Shown here piece after piece: positions 1-13,230 of a DNA stretch of 64,000 nucleotides; within the stretch, counting starts at the first letter, position 1; each line of letters starts with the position of its first letter. Source of the stretch: Solanum dulcamara. Its lineage: Eukaryota; Streptophyta; Magnoliopsida; Solanales; Solanaceae. The stretch lies in contig NC_077240.1 in the NCBI RefSeq assembly GCF_947179165.1, positions 78,070,001 through 78,134,000 on the forward strand. Reading direction: 5' to 3'. The notes below the pieces were generated by a model that saw only the letters and a list, made by a program, of their open reading frames with translations, ran no database searches and was not told where the DNA came from. The position numbers and the translations under genes were made by a program.

Positions 1-1176
1 CCAAATCAATTACAAAATGTTGCACGAAAAACATATATAAGTTAATTAATGAGAGCATATAAAACTGATTTGAATATATATTATTTTAATTTTATCTTTC
101 TTAGAAAGAATTGTGTATAAGAAAAGTATGGTGTTAGTGGTCGTAATTTTTAAATTATTATTTTGGTTTGTTGGAGTAACGCAACTATTGGCGTATATTG
201 TCTTTCTTTCTTTATTTTTATTTTTTCATTTTTTACTTTAAGGAATGTCTTTAAATGAATGAATTATTATTTATGACATTTTTTATGTTATTGATTCCAA
301 TTATGGCAAGCTATTAATTAATTTTCTAAATTGGTCCACTTATTCCCCATAGACGTAATTGAATTTGATACTATAATTAGTCTTGTCTTAAAAAATAAAG
401 AAGTATTATAATAATAGACAAAAATTTAAAGTAAAATTAGCTTGTGTGTGTAAAAAATATTTAATATATCATGTATAATTTTAAAGTTTATTGATTCAAA
501 ATTTTAGCTATTTTAAGTTAATGTATTTTAATTTAATTATCTATATATATAAAATAAGTTCTTAAGATAAATACAGAATTTAAATTTAAAGTTTTTAGTT
601 CTCATTGAATTCATAGTTTGATTTCTGTTGGCTCCGCTTCTATGTATGTTTTCTGGAAAAAATAAATAATGAATTTGATTGATCGGAGGAAAATACAAAA
701 AAGATCACATGAGTCATTCGAGTTTAGTCTTAAGCAGATTTTAATAATTTTGTTTTCAGTAATCAACTTCTGAAAGTGATGGTGAATTAAACGTGTATTT
801 TATACGTTATTTAATAAAACCTTTGTCCTATTATTATTGTTAGAAATAATCATCATTACATTTAGTTAAGAAAAAAATGTGTGCCTTATTGGTGTTAAAA
901 AAAATAAATTATAATGATTAAGTTAAGGATATACAAGGAACATATACTGTCATGACGCAGCATCTACGTGATTATAAAAAAGACAAAAAGAGGGGGAGTG
1001 ATCCACGGACCATAGTTATAAAGGAAAACGTTGGATATTCGATTCAATATTTATAAATTTTGATTTCGATAATTTAGTAATTAAAAGTAGATATCAAGAG
1101 TCCAATATAAAATATTAAATTTTGATATAGTAAATTCTAATTTAAATTGGTAATTTAATTTTTAGTGATTTATTGT
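1..1176. other. AT-rich intergenic DNA, no gene seen
   Basis: No open reading frame of note and no RNA gene was recognised. The stretch around 540-645 resembles, on the minus strand, dispersed non-autonomous elements also hinted at near 6020-6170, 43545-43620 and 57650-57720 (phrases such as 'gcggaatcagaattt' followed by 'tgaattcat'). That family assignment is tentative. Confidence 0.5.
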
Positions 1177-3060
1177 CACGCTCCGAAAGGGTATTTTAGG
1201 CGTAGTCGACACTCGAAGACTATTGCTGGTTCCAAGCGAACCACTTGATCTTATCACTTATTCAATCACATCAGCGGAAGACTTAAAATACTCAAAGGAG
1301 ACACCCAGGTGGGCTAAGATAACAATATTCAATGAAGGAATAGTTTAAATAAGCAAATTTTAAAAGTCAACTAGATATCATAAATAATGGTTTTCCTGAA
1401 AAACAGACTCAAAAGAGACATCAACACCAATTTACTCATTCTATGTCTATGAAGCCTTTATCACTATCAAGAAGGTGTCGAGACAAACCCATGACTACCT
1501 CAAAAAGAAACTTTTCAAAGTAATGAATGAAATAAATATGATTCCTCCGAAAAGCAAGAAAGTCTCACTACAATCAAGAAGGTAGTGGATCTTCAACGGA
1601 GCGCTTGTTGATGATCTCTGGCACTTGTATCTGAACCATTAAACGATGCAGCCCAAATGACTTCAGTACATGAAATGTACGATATGTAAAATAGCTGAAA
1701 GGAAATACGATCAACCATACTCAACATCATACGACTCAACTCAAAGACTCAACTACGAAATCGACTCAACTCAATAAACATGCAATTTAAAAATAAGCAG
1801 TGCTTTGAAAATAGACTCAATAATATGCAATCTCAACCAAATCAAACCATTCAATTTTAGGGGAGTTTCTCTAATCGACAATCATCACTTATGAGCTGTG
1901 ATGATACAGTGATTTGCACTGTTGTTGTCACAACGTCCAATACCTTGCCAGAGTAAGGGACGATCAACTTCATTGGATCCACAACCAATCAAAGTCCTCT
2001 TTTGGGAACTAGAGAGGCATAACCTCTCTACACTGCTGCATAATTTATTGGGTTCGAGTTATTATTGACTCTTACTCAAATCGGTGCTCAATACTATTTT
2101 CAAAAGACTCAATATGCCCATATGCTCAATCAAATCATCTCAAGACCTTTCAAAACTCAATCTCATTTCAAACCATCATACTCTTTCATTCAAAAAATAT
2201 ACTTTAAAAACCATCCACATCACATCAAAACTCTTTCTCAAATCATTTAACTCAATACTCAAACTCATTCAAACTCAATGTTTATACTCTTTCAAAACTC
2301 AATAAGATATGCATAGATCCAATTTAAAATCATACTTCATTTAATGCATGAAAATCATTCTCATCAACTCAAAATAAATACATGTTAATATAATGATCAT
2401 CAATTCAACTAGGGTTCATGTGAATGAAATCATGAACAATAATTCAAGAACTCAAATCATGAAAATCATCACAATATACTCGTATATATAAAGAACTCAA
2501 CAAGAAATTACATAGCTAACTCAAGAACTCAATTTAATGGGATTGAAACTTAAACTCAATCTTGCCTGAATGAAGATATAGGGCACGCGGACGAACTCAG
2601 TCCAATATTGTGATTAGCCTTACATACCTAAAATGAAGATTATCTCATCGAAAATCAAAGACCTTGCTTGAAAACCTTGAACCATACCTCTTTTCTCCTT
2701 TCTAATCTCTTCTCTCAAAAGTTTTACATTTTAATGAGAGGAAAAACCCCTTATGGGTATGATAAGGGACTGATTTTTGGTCATGGATGGACTCCACAAT
2801 CCGTGGAGGGGTACGTGGACCCTTTCTTGGGAAAGTTTCTAACTGGGCCTCAATTCCACGGCTCCCTTCACGGCTCGTGGTGCTCACCAATGTCCATGAA
2901 GGGTCCCGTGAAAGGGCCCTGGTCTTCAACTTTAAGTTTTTTGATCTTTTTAGAGTTAGCTTAGGCTAGGGATTTCAGTAGTATTACATTTATGTCCATC
3001 CTTATTCATAGTAGGACCAATACAAAAAGGTAGGATCATGGTGGAGCGAGTATTTTTACT
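1177..3060. mobile_element. LTR-like element, possibly a solo LTR or fragment
   Basis: The stretch opens with TGTCACGCTCCG, close in style to the TGTCACGACCC start of the LTR at 63822. It is less AT-rich than its surroundings and holds many short repeats of the type 'actcaa'. It ends in a GC-richer part at 2740-2960 with several 'ccgtgga/ccatgaagggtcccgtg' phrases, as seen in gypsy-type LTRs of Solanaceae. No gag or pol coding is visible. The right border and a target-site duplication could not be fixed, so the limits are approximate and a different repeat class is possible. Confidence 0.4.
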
Positions 3061-3169
3061 AAAATAATCAAATTATAAAAAAGTAAATACATTAAAAAAA
3101 ATCAAAAGGGATCAATCACTCTATTCTTTTTTCTTGGAACTTAATAAAAATCGTAACCGCTTTTCTTTG

Positions 3170-3345
3170 ATTGAGCACTAAGTAAACCTACGATACAATA
3201 GCTCGTAAGTCATACAAGAGCAGTAAATTGCACTAGACAAATCTGATGTGATGAATACAACATAGAAGACATTAACACAAGGAATCAATCTCTAACCTTC
3301 ATTATGAAATACCACTTATTATATCAACTTAGCCATTTTTATGGT
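3170..3345 (-). repeat. diverged tRNA-derived SINE-like copy
   Basis: Phrases 'gcactagacaaat', 'agaagacattaacacaagg' and a terminal 'caacttagccat' run parallel to the better preserved SINE at 7530-7682, in the same orientation. On the minus strand the end reads as a degenerate tRNA A-box (ATGGCTAAGTTG). This is an old copy with no target duplication identified. Confidence 0.4.
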
Positions 3346-3959
3346 TCAATAACTTGATTCTATTCCTTATATATGTGTACAAAACTAGGATCAATATTAC
3401 GAGTTTTCTAGTAATTTATTAAGATATTAATTTTACCATCATCCTTCATTTTTTGAAGCTTTTTATTCAATCGTACCAAATATCTTTTATAATATATGAC
3501 ATATTCAACACTTAATTCACATGGAAGAGAAGAACAAAGAAAAGTACATATATTGATGAAATAATTGAGGTATACACAAATTAATTTATATACCAGTGTT
3601 ATTACAAAAATGAGAAGAATAATTTGAATTAATATAAAAAAACATTGGGATGAAATTCTATTTTTTTTTTTTAGTATATAGACATAAATTTACATCATAG
3701 TAAATAAATAAATAATAATGACCAACAAGAGAAATGCAAGTACAACACGTGGTTATTGTGATTGAAAGAGAAAGAACAAAAGAGACAAAGATTAACAGAC
3801 AAATACATAAATAAATAGATTAACAAGTAAATAAATAAACAAGAAATAAATAGATAGTCTCCATTATCAGAAGAGAGTTTAGATAAATCACTTTTTAGGC
3901 TAATCTTTTCTTTCTATGCTAGTCAATCGTGTTACCACGCGTTCAATATATGTTGTTTT

Positions 3960-4440
3960 TTTCAATTTATGTAATATTGAAAATTATTTTTTAATATTTT
4001 TAAAAATTTTAAATTGATAATTATTATGATTTATATATTTTATGTCATTTTAATTAATACATATTATTTACTTTATTTTATTTTATGTCGGATCAAATTT
4101 TTATTTGTCTTTAAATATTTTAGATTATTAATTATTGTGGTTTATAGTACCTTTTACATAAATTTCAAATAATGTTTGTTACTCTCTGTGCCTCAATTAT
4201 GTGGCACTGATAAAATTTCAAGAACTATTTTGATTTTGTTTATGTCTTTTAAATTTTTAAGTTGGTAATTATTGTGATTTATTATACGTTTTACATCATC
4301 TCAAATAATATATGTTACTTCTTCCGTCCCAATTTAAGTTGTTAATTATTTTGATTTATAATACTTTTTACATAAAATTTTGAAATTGCTAATTACTGTA
4401 ATTTATAATATTTCATACCTAATTTTTTAATATATAACAT
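3960..4440. repeat. degenerate tandem array of AT-rich units
   Basis: About four or five diverged units share 'taattattgtgatttata' followed by 'acttttacat' and 'caaataatatatgttact'. Two units carry 'cttccgtcccaattta' or 'ctctgtgcctcaatta', the phrase typical of Stowaway-like MITE ends. The array may derive from repeated insertion or local duplication of such an element. Confidence 0.5.
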
Positions 4441-6944
4441 ATTCCAAAAGAGTAAAAAAAAATTAAAATAAAAAAATACAAAAATAAATATAAATAGACA
4501 CATCAATAACCATGCTTCAAGCAGCTAAAGCAGATAAAACAATCGAAAGCTGCTTAGAAAGTAGCACTACTGAAAGCTGCCGAATTATTCTCTTATATAT
4601 AAGTATAAGTACTAAGCTAATATGGCCCACATATCTTTTTTTTATGTGCAATAAATATGTCTTTGCTTTTAATAACTAAATACAGGGCAGAGTCGTTTGA
4701 TAATGTGTATAAGCATAGTGTTGATTAAAGTATTAATAATGTTGATAATAGTAATATTGATATTAGTTATGTTGAGATTATTTTTTATGTATTATTTTTA
4801 TTTAATGTATTAAAAATATTACGTGTTTTATAATTTAGTTATATATATATATATCTTGTACAAATATAATGGAAAAGATGTGGAAAAAGTTTTGAACGGT
4901 TAATCATGCTAATGCATATATTAAAAATTCTTAACATTGCTAAAATTATGATTTGCCAAATATTAATTATACATAGCATAATATCAGAATGTATAGGTAA
5001 TCCTTATGCTAGTTATACATAAGTTGAAAACATATATCAAATGAGATATTAGTAATAGACAAAATTAATATCTGTATTATTTTTTCTGAAAATCATCACG
5101 GTCTGAAATTTTGTGAAAAAAAATAAAATATTTTTTAACAAACAATATTAATTTTTATTTTTGAAATTGTTTTTTTAGAAATAACATTTCATTTTAAACT
5201 AAAAGGCCATAATACATGGTGAACAGGAAAAGTTATATGTGTTTGAAAAGTCACAAATTGGAATTGAATGTAATTACAAGTAAATGAAATAATTGTATGA
5301 TTTGATATGTTTCTTTCTAAGTAATTAATTAACCAACAATTATTTGATTGTAGGTCTTTTTTTTTATTGATTGATTTTATAAGTCTTGGTCCACTAAAGT
5401 GCACGTTTTTTAACCACTTATTTATAACAAACATAGTTATAAAATCATTATGTAGCAGCTTTTTTAATTAACGTTTTTGTATTTTCATGATGATAAAATT
5501 AATAATTGAAAAAATATTACTATGTCTTTTATATAAATGGTAATATTATTTTTTTGACTGGACCAAAACTAATAGTTTGTGGTGAATTCAAATTCCACAT
5601 CTTTGGAAAATGACATTGTATTAGTTTTTATTTCTCAACAAGTATGAAAAATAATAGTCCAACCAGTTGTTTACATTAGGACTAATTGCATAGACCTTTC
5701 ATGAGGTTTAATTTTATATGTCCCACTCAACAAGTTTTTTTCATGAATTTCATTTTACACCATAGTATTCATAATTTTTCCTAATATATAATAGAAAGTT
5801 ACTAGGAGAAAACAAATGATATATTTCCTATAATAGTTAGGCAAAGTTAAGTAATCTTTTGTTAAAAAAAAATAGTGCAATGACTTTGGTGATACTTATA
5901 TAAAATTGAATGACCTTTTTCTTTTATAAAAGAAAAAGAAAAAATAGTTTAATAATATTAACCACGTTTCAGTAAAGTAAACTTGTTGAGCTGTATTTCA
6001 AGACCTTTGAATTGGTGGCAACATAAGTGCGGAATCAGTATTTGAAATTTTATTTTCAAATTTATAGCTTGTTTTAGTTATTAAATTCGTAATTAAATAT
6101 TCATATGCTTGATAAATTTTTAATATAAAACATAAAATTTAAATAAAAATTATTGAATTCATCCATACTTAATATGGTAGCTATGCCCCGAGGGGACAAT
6201 AGTCCTCTCTTGACCACGTATATATACTTGACGTTGGTATTTTTAACGGTTAGTTCAATGACTAGGATGTCTAGACCATTTCCAGTGACAAGTTTAACTT
6301 AAAATTTGTTTGAAATGGACCTTGATATTTAATATTTTTTAGGATCCGTCCTAGATAAACTATCCACCTCGTAGTGTAATGTCTCCCCACAAATAATCAG
6401 TGTGGCAATTAGGTATAATACCTAAGTTATTCTTAGACAAAAGAATGATCTTACAAGATTGGTCGTTTTGTATCATCACCTCTCAACTATCCTTTACATC
6501 CAATTAAGGTTGTCATTGTGAAGCAATACTGCTCTTTTGCATACATGTAAAGGTAAAACAACAGTCAATAGATTCAGAGACGGGGTTAAGATTTGAAACT
6601 TATAAGAATTTCAATTCTTTAAAGTTATCGAATTTTAAATTTATAATGTTTATTCACGGAATCATATACCCCAACAAGTCATTTAACAGTTAAGAGCTCA
6701 AGAATGACATTTTCAACATCTGTTGATATCATAAATTAGTCAAAACAGTCAAATATCTGACTTTTACTCATAACATGACACCTTTACCGATATAAGTACT
6801 CGTTATTTCACCATTTTGAGAACTAAACACAAGACTTAACCAAAGTTATTGGGTTCGACGAATTTCCAACCGTAGAGCCAGAATTATCACAAGTTCTTAT
6901 AACTTTTTTGTAATACCATTTACCCCTTTTATCTTGTCCTCTCT
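4441..6944. other. AT-rich intergenic DNA, no gene seen
   Basis: No supported gene. Short reading frames here, such as 5189-5434 on the minus strand, have AT-driven composition and no recognisable domain. Around 6000-6170 there is a possible non-autonomous element beginning 'gtgcggaatcagtatttg'. Confidence 0.5.
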
Positions 6945-7075
6945 TAAAGCCGAGGGTCTTTCGGAAACAGCCGTTCTACCTTTCAAGGTGGGGGTTAGGT
7001 CTGCGTACACTCTACCCTCCCCAGACCTCACATTATGGGATTATACTGGGTTTGTTGTTGTTATTGTTGTTGTTA
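6945..7075 (+). repeat. TTG-tailed RTE/SINE 3' end
   Basis: The segment reads from 'gccgagggtctttcggaaa' through 'ggtctgcgtacactctacc' to 'gggattatactgggtttg' and a (TTG)n-like tail. The same tail occurs at the 3' end of the RTE LINE at 25556-25680 and at 48447, 62515 and 44315. It is either a 5'-truncated RTE copy or a TS-type SINE using the RTE tail. The short fragment alone cannot decide. Confidence 0.75.
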
Positions 7076-7444
7076 TTTACCCCTTCCCTTCTATAAAGAA
7101 CCAAAATAAATAAATTGATAAGTATTTTTTTATTAACTTGTGGTGACTTATTTTATAGTAGTTGATTTTGATTTATAATACCTTCTAACGCTTTTTGTTA
7201 TGATTATCAAAGATCTAATATGACAAAGACATATAAATTAGAGTTAAGATTAAAAGTGCAGAATTATTAGAGCATTTTTAAGATTACTTTTCTGTTAGGT
7301 CAATTGCTTTATTTAAGTTGCTTTGTGTCCATTAAACAACTTTTAAACTTTGTGGTGGTCACTGGTCACCCACCAACACATTTTTTATTAACAAGTGACT
7401 TTATAGATAGCATCATTTTATAATTATTTTTTTTAACGCCAGAA

Positions 7445-7508
7445 TAACCTGTAGTCACTATAACCTCCGAACACTCTAACCTGTAGTCACTATAACCTCC
7501 GAACACTC
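7445..7508. repeat. perfect 32-bp tandem duplication
   Basis: The 32-bp unit beginning taacctgtagtcactataac occurs twice head to tail (7445-7476 and 7477-7508) with no visible mismatch, so the duplication is recent. It sits at the edge of a SINE. Confidence 0.85.
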
Positions 7509-7529
7509 TATGATGAGCATTTTGTACGC

Positions 7530-7682
7530 ACTAGATAATAACCTGCAAACCACACAAGAAATGTAAACCGCACTAGGCAAGCCATATACAACAAACTCAA
7601 CTTAGAAGGCATTGAGGGGGAATCGATCCCAGATCATCCGTGTAGATAACCACCCTCCAAACCAGCTAAGCCATCCCAAATG
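7530..7682 (-). repeat. tRNA-derived SINE
   Basis: On the minus strand a tRNA-like head is visible: an A-box like GGCTTAGCTGGTTTGGAGG and a B-box like GATCGATTCCCC about 40 bases later, followed by a unique body. This is the architecture of plant SINEs of the SolS group. The subfamily was not assigned. Confidence 0.65.
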
Positions 7683-8469
7683 ACTCATCTTATAAAATTG
7701 TACTATTTTTAGTTAATTGTTTAACGAAAGATTTTTTTAAAAAAATAAAATAAAATTGGCTCTCAAACAATTATATATCTTTTGAATCAATCTTGACGTA
7801 ATTTTAAGTCTATCTCATTTCCTTTTAAAAAGTTTCGATCACCATAACATTGCATATCGAATATGATCATTTCTAATCTTGTGTAGCTGCTTTCATACAA
7901 ATCGAAGTCGTAAAAAAGAATCTAGAGGACTTGTAAATTATAATATCTGATGGTAATATTAAATTCCAGAAAGAAATTCTATAAACTGTAACTGCAGAAT
8001 CATGTGCTTGAGAATTGAGCATCCAAAGAACACTTCAATATTGTGCTATTTCAAGCCAAAATTGCACCAAAGTGTTCAAAAAATGCCACAAAAATATAAT
8101 CTGATGTACCTGTTTAGCCTCCCACATAGCCTAAAAGTTTAGGGAAACCAAATAAAACGTGATAAGAGGGGGAGGGTATTATGATGAAGAATTTTATAAA
8201 TACGCGACATTTCCTTCCCATACTTTTAACTCCGTCTGTTGCACCTTCTGTGCGGCTCTGTTGGTTACAAGTATAAAACCATGTCAAAGGGGTCAAGCAG
8301 ATTCCGCAACTGTACAAAGTCTCTATCTTTTGGCTTTGTGCAAGTAAACCGTCCAGAGCTCTTAGGGATGGATATAAGGAGCAAAACAGCAAAAAATGAG
8401 AGGGTGATTTCTGGTTTCCGACTAAAAAGATTGGAATTTCCAAGTTCAGATTATTCGCGAGAGCCTATA

Positions 8470-11400
8470 TCATCTTGGTGGCACGCTCATTGGAGCTGGT
8501 ACGTCAGCAGTAGTAGATGGAGTGTGTGCCCGTGGGGTGCCTAGATCATCTATTCCAAAATCACGGAGCAAGGTTTCCCCATCCCATTCAACTGCAGCTA
8601 TTATTGAAGTTAAGGGAAGTAAAGATTGAACAAACAAGATATGTGAATGAAAGAAACCTTAAAAGACAAGGATACAATCTGTCTTCCACATATCTGTGAT
8701 GCTAACATTTGCATCTGATAGGAGCCAATAATCTGCGTCATTCTGCAACAAACACAAAGCATTTATAACTTTAAAATTAGCGCAAGAACGAAGGAATTCT
8801 ATTCTATTATTGTGTAAATCTATGAAGTGTCAAGTCATGAAAGTAAAAATAAAGGGGAACCCTTTAGGAGCAAATTTTACAAATAAAAAAGTGACATGAT
8901 TTTCTTCTTTTAGTTGCTTCCTCCCTTTCAAGAAGCAATATATTAGTGCATTTTCTATCACACGGCAACACTTAGTAGCGGTACACCTGTCATGACTAGA
9001 ACGCATGATCATGAGTTCAGATTTTACCATGTAGTTGGTGAGCTTTATCCAGCTTCTTATTGTGTATATGCAGTAATCACATTGACTTTTGAAACAGGAA
9101 TTGAAGAACAAGGTTTATTGATTGCCTTGTTTGGTGCGTAAGCATATCTAGCTTAGACCACATCATCTTGTCAATAAGACTAAGTTCAAGATAAGCACAC
9201 TTACATCAACATCTGAAGGGAGAATCTTCATCATTCCACCACTGTAATCCTGTGAAGTACCAAGGTCAGAACTCAATTGATCAACATTTTGTGTTTGTCC
9301 TTCATTCTCAGTAACGCTGTTTGAAACAGTTGATATCTCCATGACTGGATAATCCTTTGAGCCTGAACTTGAAGCAACTGGGATGGCCGTTGACGGTTCA
9401 ACACCATTCATCTCCTCAAACTTCTCCTCAAATTGACTAATCAAAACGGAAAATACCAAATAGGAGAGTCAGATGACCTTTTCCGAAAGTAAGAAATACG
9501 AAGTAAGGAAATAGCGACCAGGACATGTTTACAAGCCAATGATACCTGACAAGGTAGACATCAATGGGACCCATTGTGCTTCTGAGTATAATTCTATATC
9601 TCCTCTGTGGATAGTCCACGGCCTGTGGGTGAAGCATGTTATTTCACCTATATGAAATATGTAATACATTTTCTCATATTCGCTTCCTTTCTCAAATTAC
9701 CTCATCGGGGTCTGGGACTTCCAGGGTGGTGCCATGAGGAGCTTTAACTGCTATTAGGGTCTCATTCTGCTAGGATTAAAGAGTATAAACTTATTCATAG
9801 GTTCTTTGAGTAGAGAACTCTAAAATACTATCATTTTTTACAACAATGATGAGGCGGTTATGAAAGAAAACACATAAATGGCAAAGTGAACCTGAAAGCA
9901 AGGTAGGCTCTTTATATCGTCTTCAGTTACAAAAAGCCACCTAATTCACAGAGTTGAAATTGTCGTCAGCAAAGAGCAAATTATCAATCTTGGTTACAAG
10001 TAAGTAGTGAGAACAGGCACAAGAAGTTACTTTTGGTTGTTTTCGTCTTCACTCATATCCCTTAACTTTTCTTGCATTTCTCTGCAATAATCTAAACATC
10101 AGAACAATGACACAGTTCAAAAAAGAAGCACAAACTTTTGACTCTGACAAACCACATACCTAATCCGCTCATCCAGTCTTCGCTCCTCCATTGAAAGGCT
10201 GTCAGTTTCAGCCTGCAGAAATTGCAAGCTACTTACTAGAAAGTTCCAGTTTTGGATAATACATTACTTCAGAGTGAGGTTTCATACAACTAGAGTTCTA
10301 TTTAAGTGCTGAAAACTAGTTTAACAGTGGATATCTATCATAACATAGATGAAGACACTATCCGCAATCAAATAGTCAAGGAAGCATATCCAAATACCTT
10401 TAAAATGGCAGCATCATTATCCACTTCTCCAGATCTAGAAGAATCAACACCCCTAAGGAGTGATTATGGAATTTTCACATCAGTATAGCTTCAGATTTTT
10501 AACAGATCATTGCAAGCAGTGTCTAAGTAGAAGATATGTATTTATATCCAAGCAAAGCTAGCTTACTTCCATTGTATTCTGTTCTTGAGCTTCTTTTCAA
10601 TAAGACCAATTCCTTCAAGCACATTTGTTATATCATAGATCCTTCTTTTCTGCACCTGTATGATCCGGAAATTATAATCAGAGTTTAACAATGCAATGAG
10701 AAAACTTCTAGCTAAATGATACATCACCTCCAAAGTGTCTGCAGCTTGGTTAAGATCAAGCATACCATCTTCAGCATGCTTGATCAAGTTGATAAATTTC
10801 TTGGTTAAAAGACCTGAACAGAAGACAGTGGTTCAATTTTGGGTTTATTCCACCATAAAATCACGCTTCCCATAAAAACTTTTACAACAAACCAATCCCT
10901 GGGCAAAAAATCATGAATACCCAATGAACTGTCGTAGCGGCAGCTTGCAGGTGTAAGAGGAGAAGGAGAACCTGCAAAATTGCAAGTCACAAGTTATTAA
11001 GACAATGTCAACCAGTGCAACTATGACAGTACAGACAGTTTTCTATATATAACCTTTAGCTAGATACAAAGGGAAATACAATTTGAACATTTACTTGTGT
11101 CCAGTTACAACCAAGACCAAAAAAATTAGACACCAAGACTCACCAGCATTGTAGACAGGAGTTTGAGTTCCAGATTTATTATTTTTTGAGGCTCTTGACC
11201 GTCCATGTGCTCTTCCTCCTTTTCCAGACACAGGCGTTGCAAGTGGACTATTGGCCACATCTACATACCCGGAATTAGCGGTCCAGTCACTGGACTCAGC
11301 TTCTTTAATATAGCCTGTCTTCCGCTTTAGTGCCTACAGGGGCATTAAGTGTGCAAAGTAGAAAAGTGATCAACAAGTAATACATAGCAAACTGATGAAC

Positions 11401-13077
11401 AATTAAGAGAAAACTCTGAATTTTCCCGGGGATAAATTTGAGTATCTAGAATTAAAAAATTCTTGACTTGGCAACATAAGAGTGTTACTCAAACTAAAAA
11501 CAACAAGGGTGGACAGCTGTGTCAGAAGGCTCCCTCCAGGCAGGCTCGGGGAAGGTGTCTGTAGACAGCCAAACCTCCTTATGGAGAGGCTGGTTCCAAG
11601 ATAAAAGCACTAAACCTTACACCAAAAATAATAAACATATAGAAGGAAAAGCCATAAATAATAAAGCTTCAGTATAATGTAGGTAGTGCTAACTAATTAG
11701 AGAACACAAACAAAACCTAATTGCTACTTAAACAAAGGAGTTAATTCTGAAGATGAACCAAGAATAAAAATCCTCCTACTCAATCTTCTCTAGTTATCAA
11801 TAGGATTCAAGACATGAATGACACGAATCATATCCTGATACAAAAAGAGAAGTGGCATTCAGGTTTCATGGGGTTTATCAGATCAACAGAAGGTAAGGCT
11901 GCGTACAATAGACCCTTGTAGTCAGGCCCTTCCCCGAACCCTACGTATAGCAGGAGCTTTAGTGCACCGGGCTGCCCTTTTTTATCAGATCAACAGAGCT
12001 ATATTACATGTTCAACCACGTAACCAAATTGGTTGTCACATCTGCAAACACGAATGAAAGAACAGTATAAATCACAACCAACTCACTTGACTCATTTACT
12101 CCTTTTTACCAAATTTAGCCAGCGATGCCTGAAAGTTTTCAGCTAACAAGAGGCAAATGACCCCGGGAAATCAAAAATGAAAAACCGGAGGCAGCTTAAT
12201 GGCTTAACCCAATAAAGCAATTAGCTATACCAAATACCATGGTTATTCAAACAAATCCGTTAGCTTAACCAAACCAATACCAGGCTCCAAACAACATTCC
12301 AACCACAAAAATTAGCCTCAATGTAATTCACACAATGAAATACAAATATTGTAGACCAACAAAATCGCAAGTAACCCCCAAATGCACAAAAACAGCAACA
12401 ATTGAACTCAAAATTACGCCTTTTTAACTACATTCAATCAAACCCCATAAGATATCTTTCTTCAAAACATCCAATTCATGTCTCTACTACTCAATCCCAG
12501 CTATAATCTTAAGTTCCATTTCAAAAGGCAAGACACACTACTAGAATCCAACAGCAATCCCAATTAAAAAACATTCCACAAACGACAATCTTAGCTCAAA
12601 CAAGAATGCTAGTAACCCCCAAATGCACCAAAAACAGCAACAATTGAACTCAAATTTACACCTTTTTAGCTCCAGTCAATCAAACCCCATAAGATATCTT
12701 TCTTCAAAACATCTAATTCATGTCTCTACTACTTAATCCCATCTCTAATCTAAAGTTCCCATATTTCAAAAACGCAAAACCCACTAATAGAATCAAACAG
12801 CAATCCCCCAAAAACAAGAATCCAACAAACTCACAGGAGACTTAACAACAATAGCTTCAGGCTGTAAACTAGCGGACCCAATTCTTGAATCAACACCAGG
12901 GATAGAAAATCGGTGGTAATCCTCAGGTGTAACAAACGGCGGCCTCATAGAAGCAAAGGGTAAATATCTTTTGATCGGATGGGAGATCTGAGTCCTCCCT
13001 CCACCATTTACAGCGGCGGATGATGACTGAGCAGACGGTGGCGCCGCCGCACCAGTGGATGCACCAGAACCTGTCAT
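8470..13077 (-). CDS. E2F: E2F transcription factor (typical, DP-dependent E2F)
   Basis: Predicted 476-aa nuclear cell-cycle regulator that would bind TTSSCGSS-type promoter sites with a DP partner and be restrained by retinoblastoma-related protein. Fourteen exons joined in frame: 13077-12835, 11333-11144, 10971-10921, 10813-10728, 10655-10567, 10452-10398, 10212-10160, 10081-10031, 9940-9892, 9766-9701, 9622-9546, 9436-9205, 8742-8676, 8591-8470. Visible parts: N-terminal [14 protein letters not shown] motif (about 45-58); winged-helix DNA-binding domain about 162-222 with [15 protein letters not shown]; leucine-zipper/marked-box dimerisation region about 240-345 ([20 protein letters not shown]); C-terminal RB-binding segment about 415-436 ([16 protein letters not shown]). 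The start MTGSGAST was chosen by family resemblance. An in-frame ATG at 13248 would add 57 proline-rich residues. The A/B/C subtype is not assigned. Confidence 0.93.
11891..11980 (+). repeat. 5'-truncated Au-type SINE in E2F intron 1
   Basis: The segment runs from 'aggtaaggctgcgtacaata' to 'gtgcaccgggctgcccttt' and ends in a T run, as Au-type SINEs do. It is flanked by a perfect 17-bp direct repeat (11874-11890 and 11981-11997, containing ATCAGATCAACAGA), the hallmark of target-primed insertion. The tRNA-like head is missing. The perfect duplication suggests a young insertion. Confidence 0.85.
12368..12808. repeat. about 200-bp tandem duplication in E2F intron 1
   Basis: Two copies, about 12368-12566 and 12609-12808, repeat with a period near 241 bp. 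Both hold 'gtaacccccaaatgcac', 'aaaccccataagatatcttt', 'catgtctctactact' and 'caacagcaatccc' or 'caaacagcaatccc'. Differences between copies are scattered, so the duplication is not fresh. The second copy ends about 25 bp from the exon 1 donor. Confidence 0.85.
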
Positions 13078-13162
13078 TTTTTCACTTGTTTTCTTATCAA
13101 AGATATGGAACGGATACCCTTTAAGCTCAAGATTTTCCGATTGTTGAGGAAAAGGGTTCAGA

Positions 13163-13230
13163 GAGGGGGGGTGGGTATAGGGGTGGGATTGGGGACGGGG
13201 GTGGGTGGGGGTGGGTGGGGGTGGAAAGGG
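13163..13230 (+). other. G-run tract in E2F leader (C-rich in the transcript)
   Basis: Roughly ten runs of three or more G on the plus strand, within 70 bases, directly upstream of the E2F start. In the E2F mRNA sense this is a C-rich, proline-coding tract. The G-rich strand is the template strand and fits the G3+N1-7 pattern of quadruplex-forming DNA. A structural role is inferred only. Confidence 0.7.

Noticed and set aside
2668..2964. 98-codon frame with Gly/Pro-rich end
   Set aside because: Falls within the LTR-like element at 1177-3060. The GC-richer end is repeat sequence and not a host gene.
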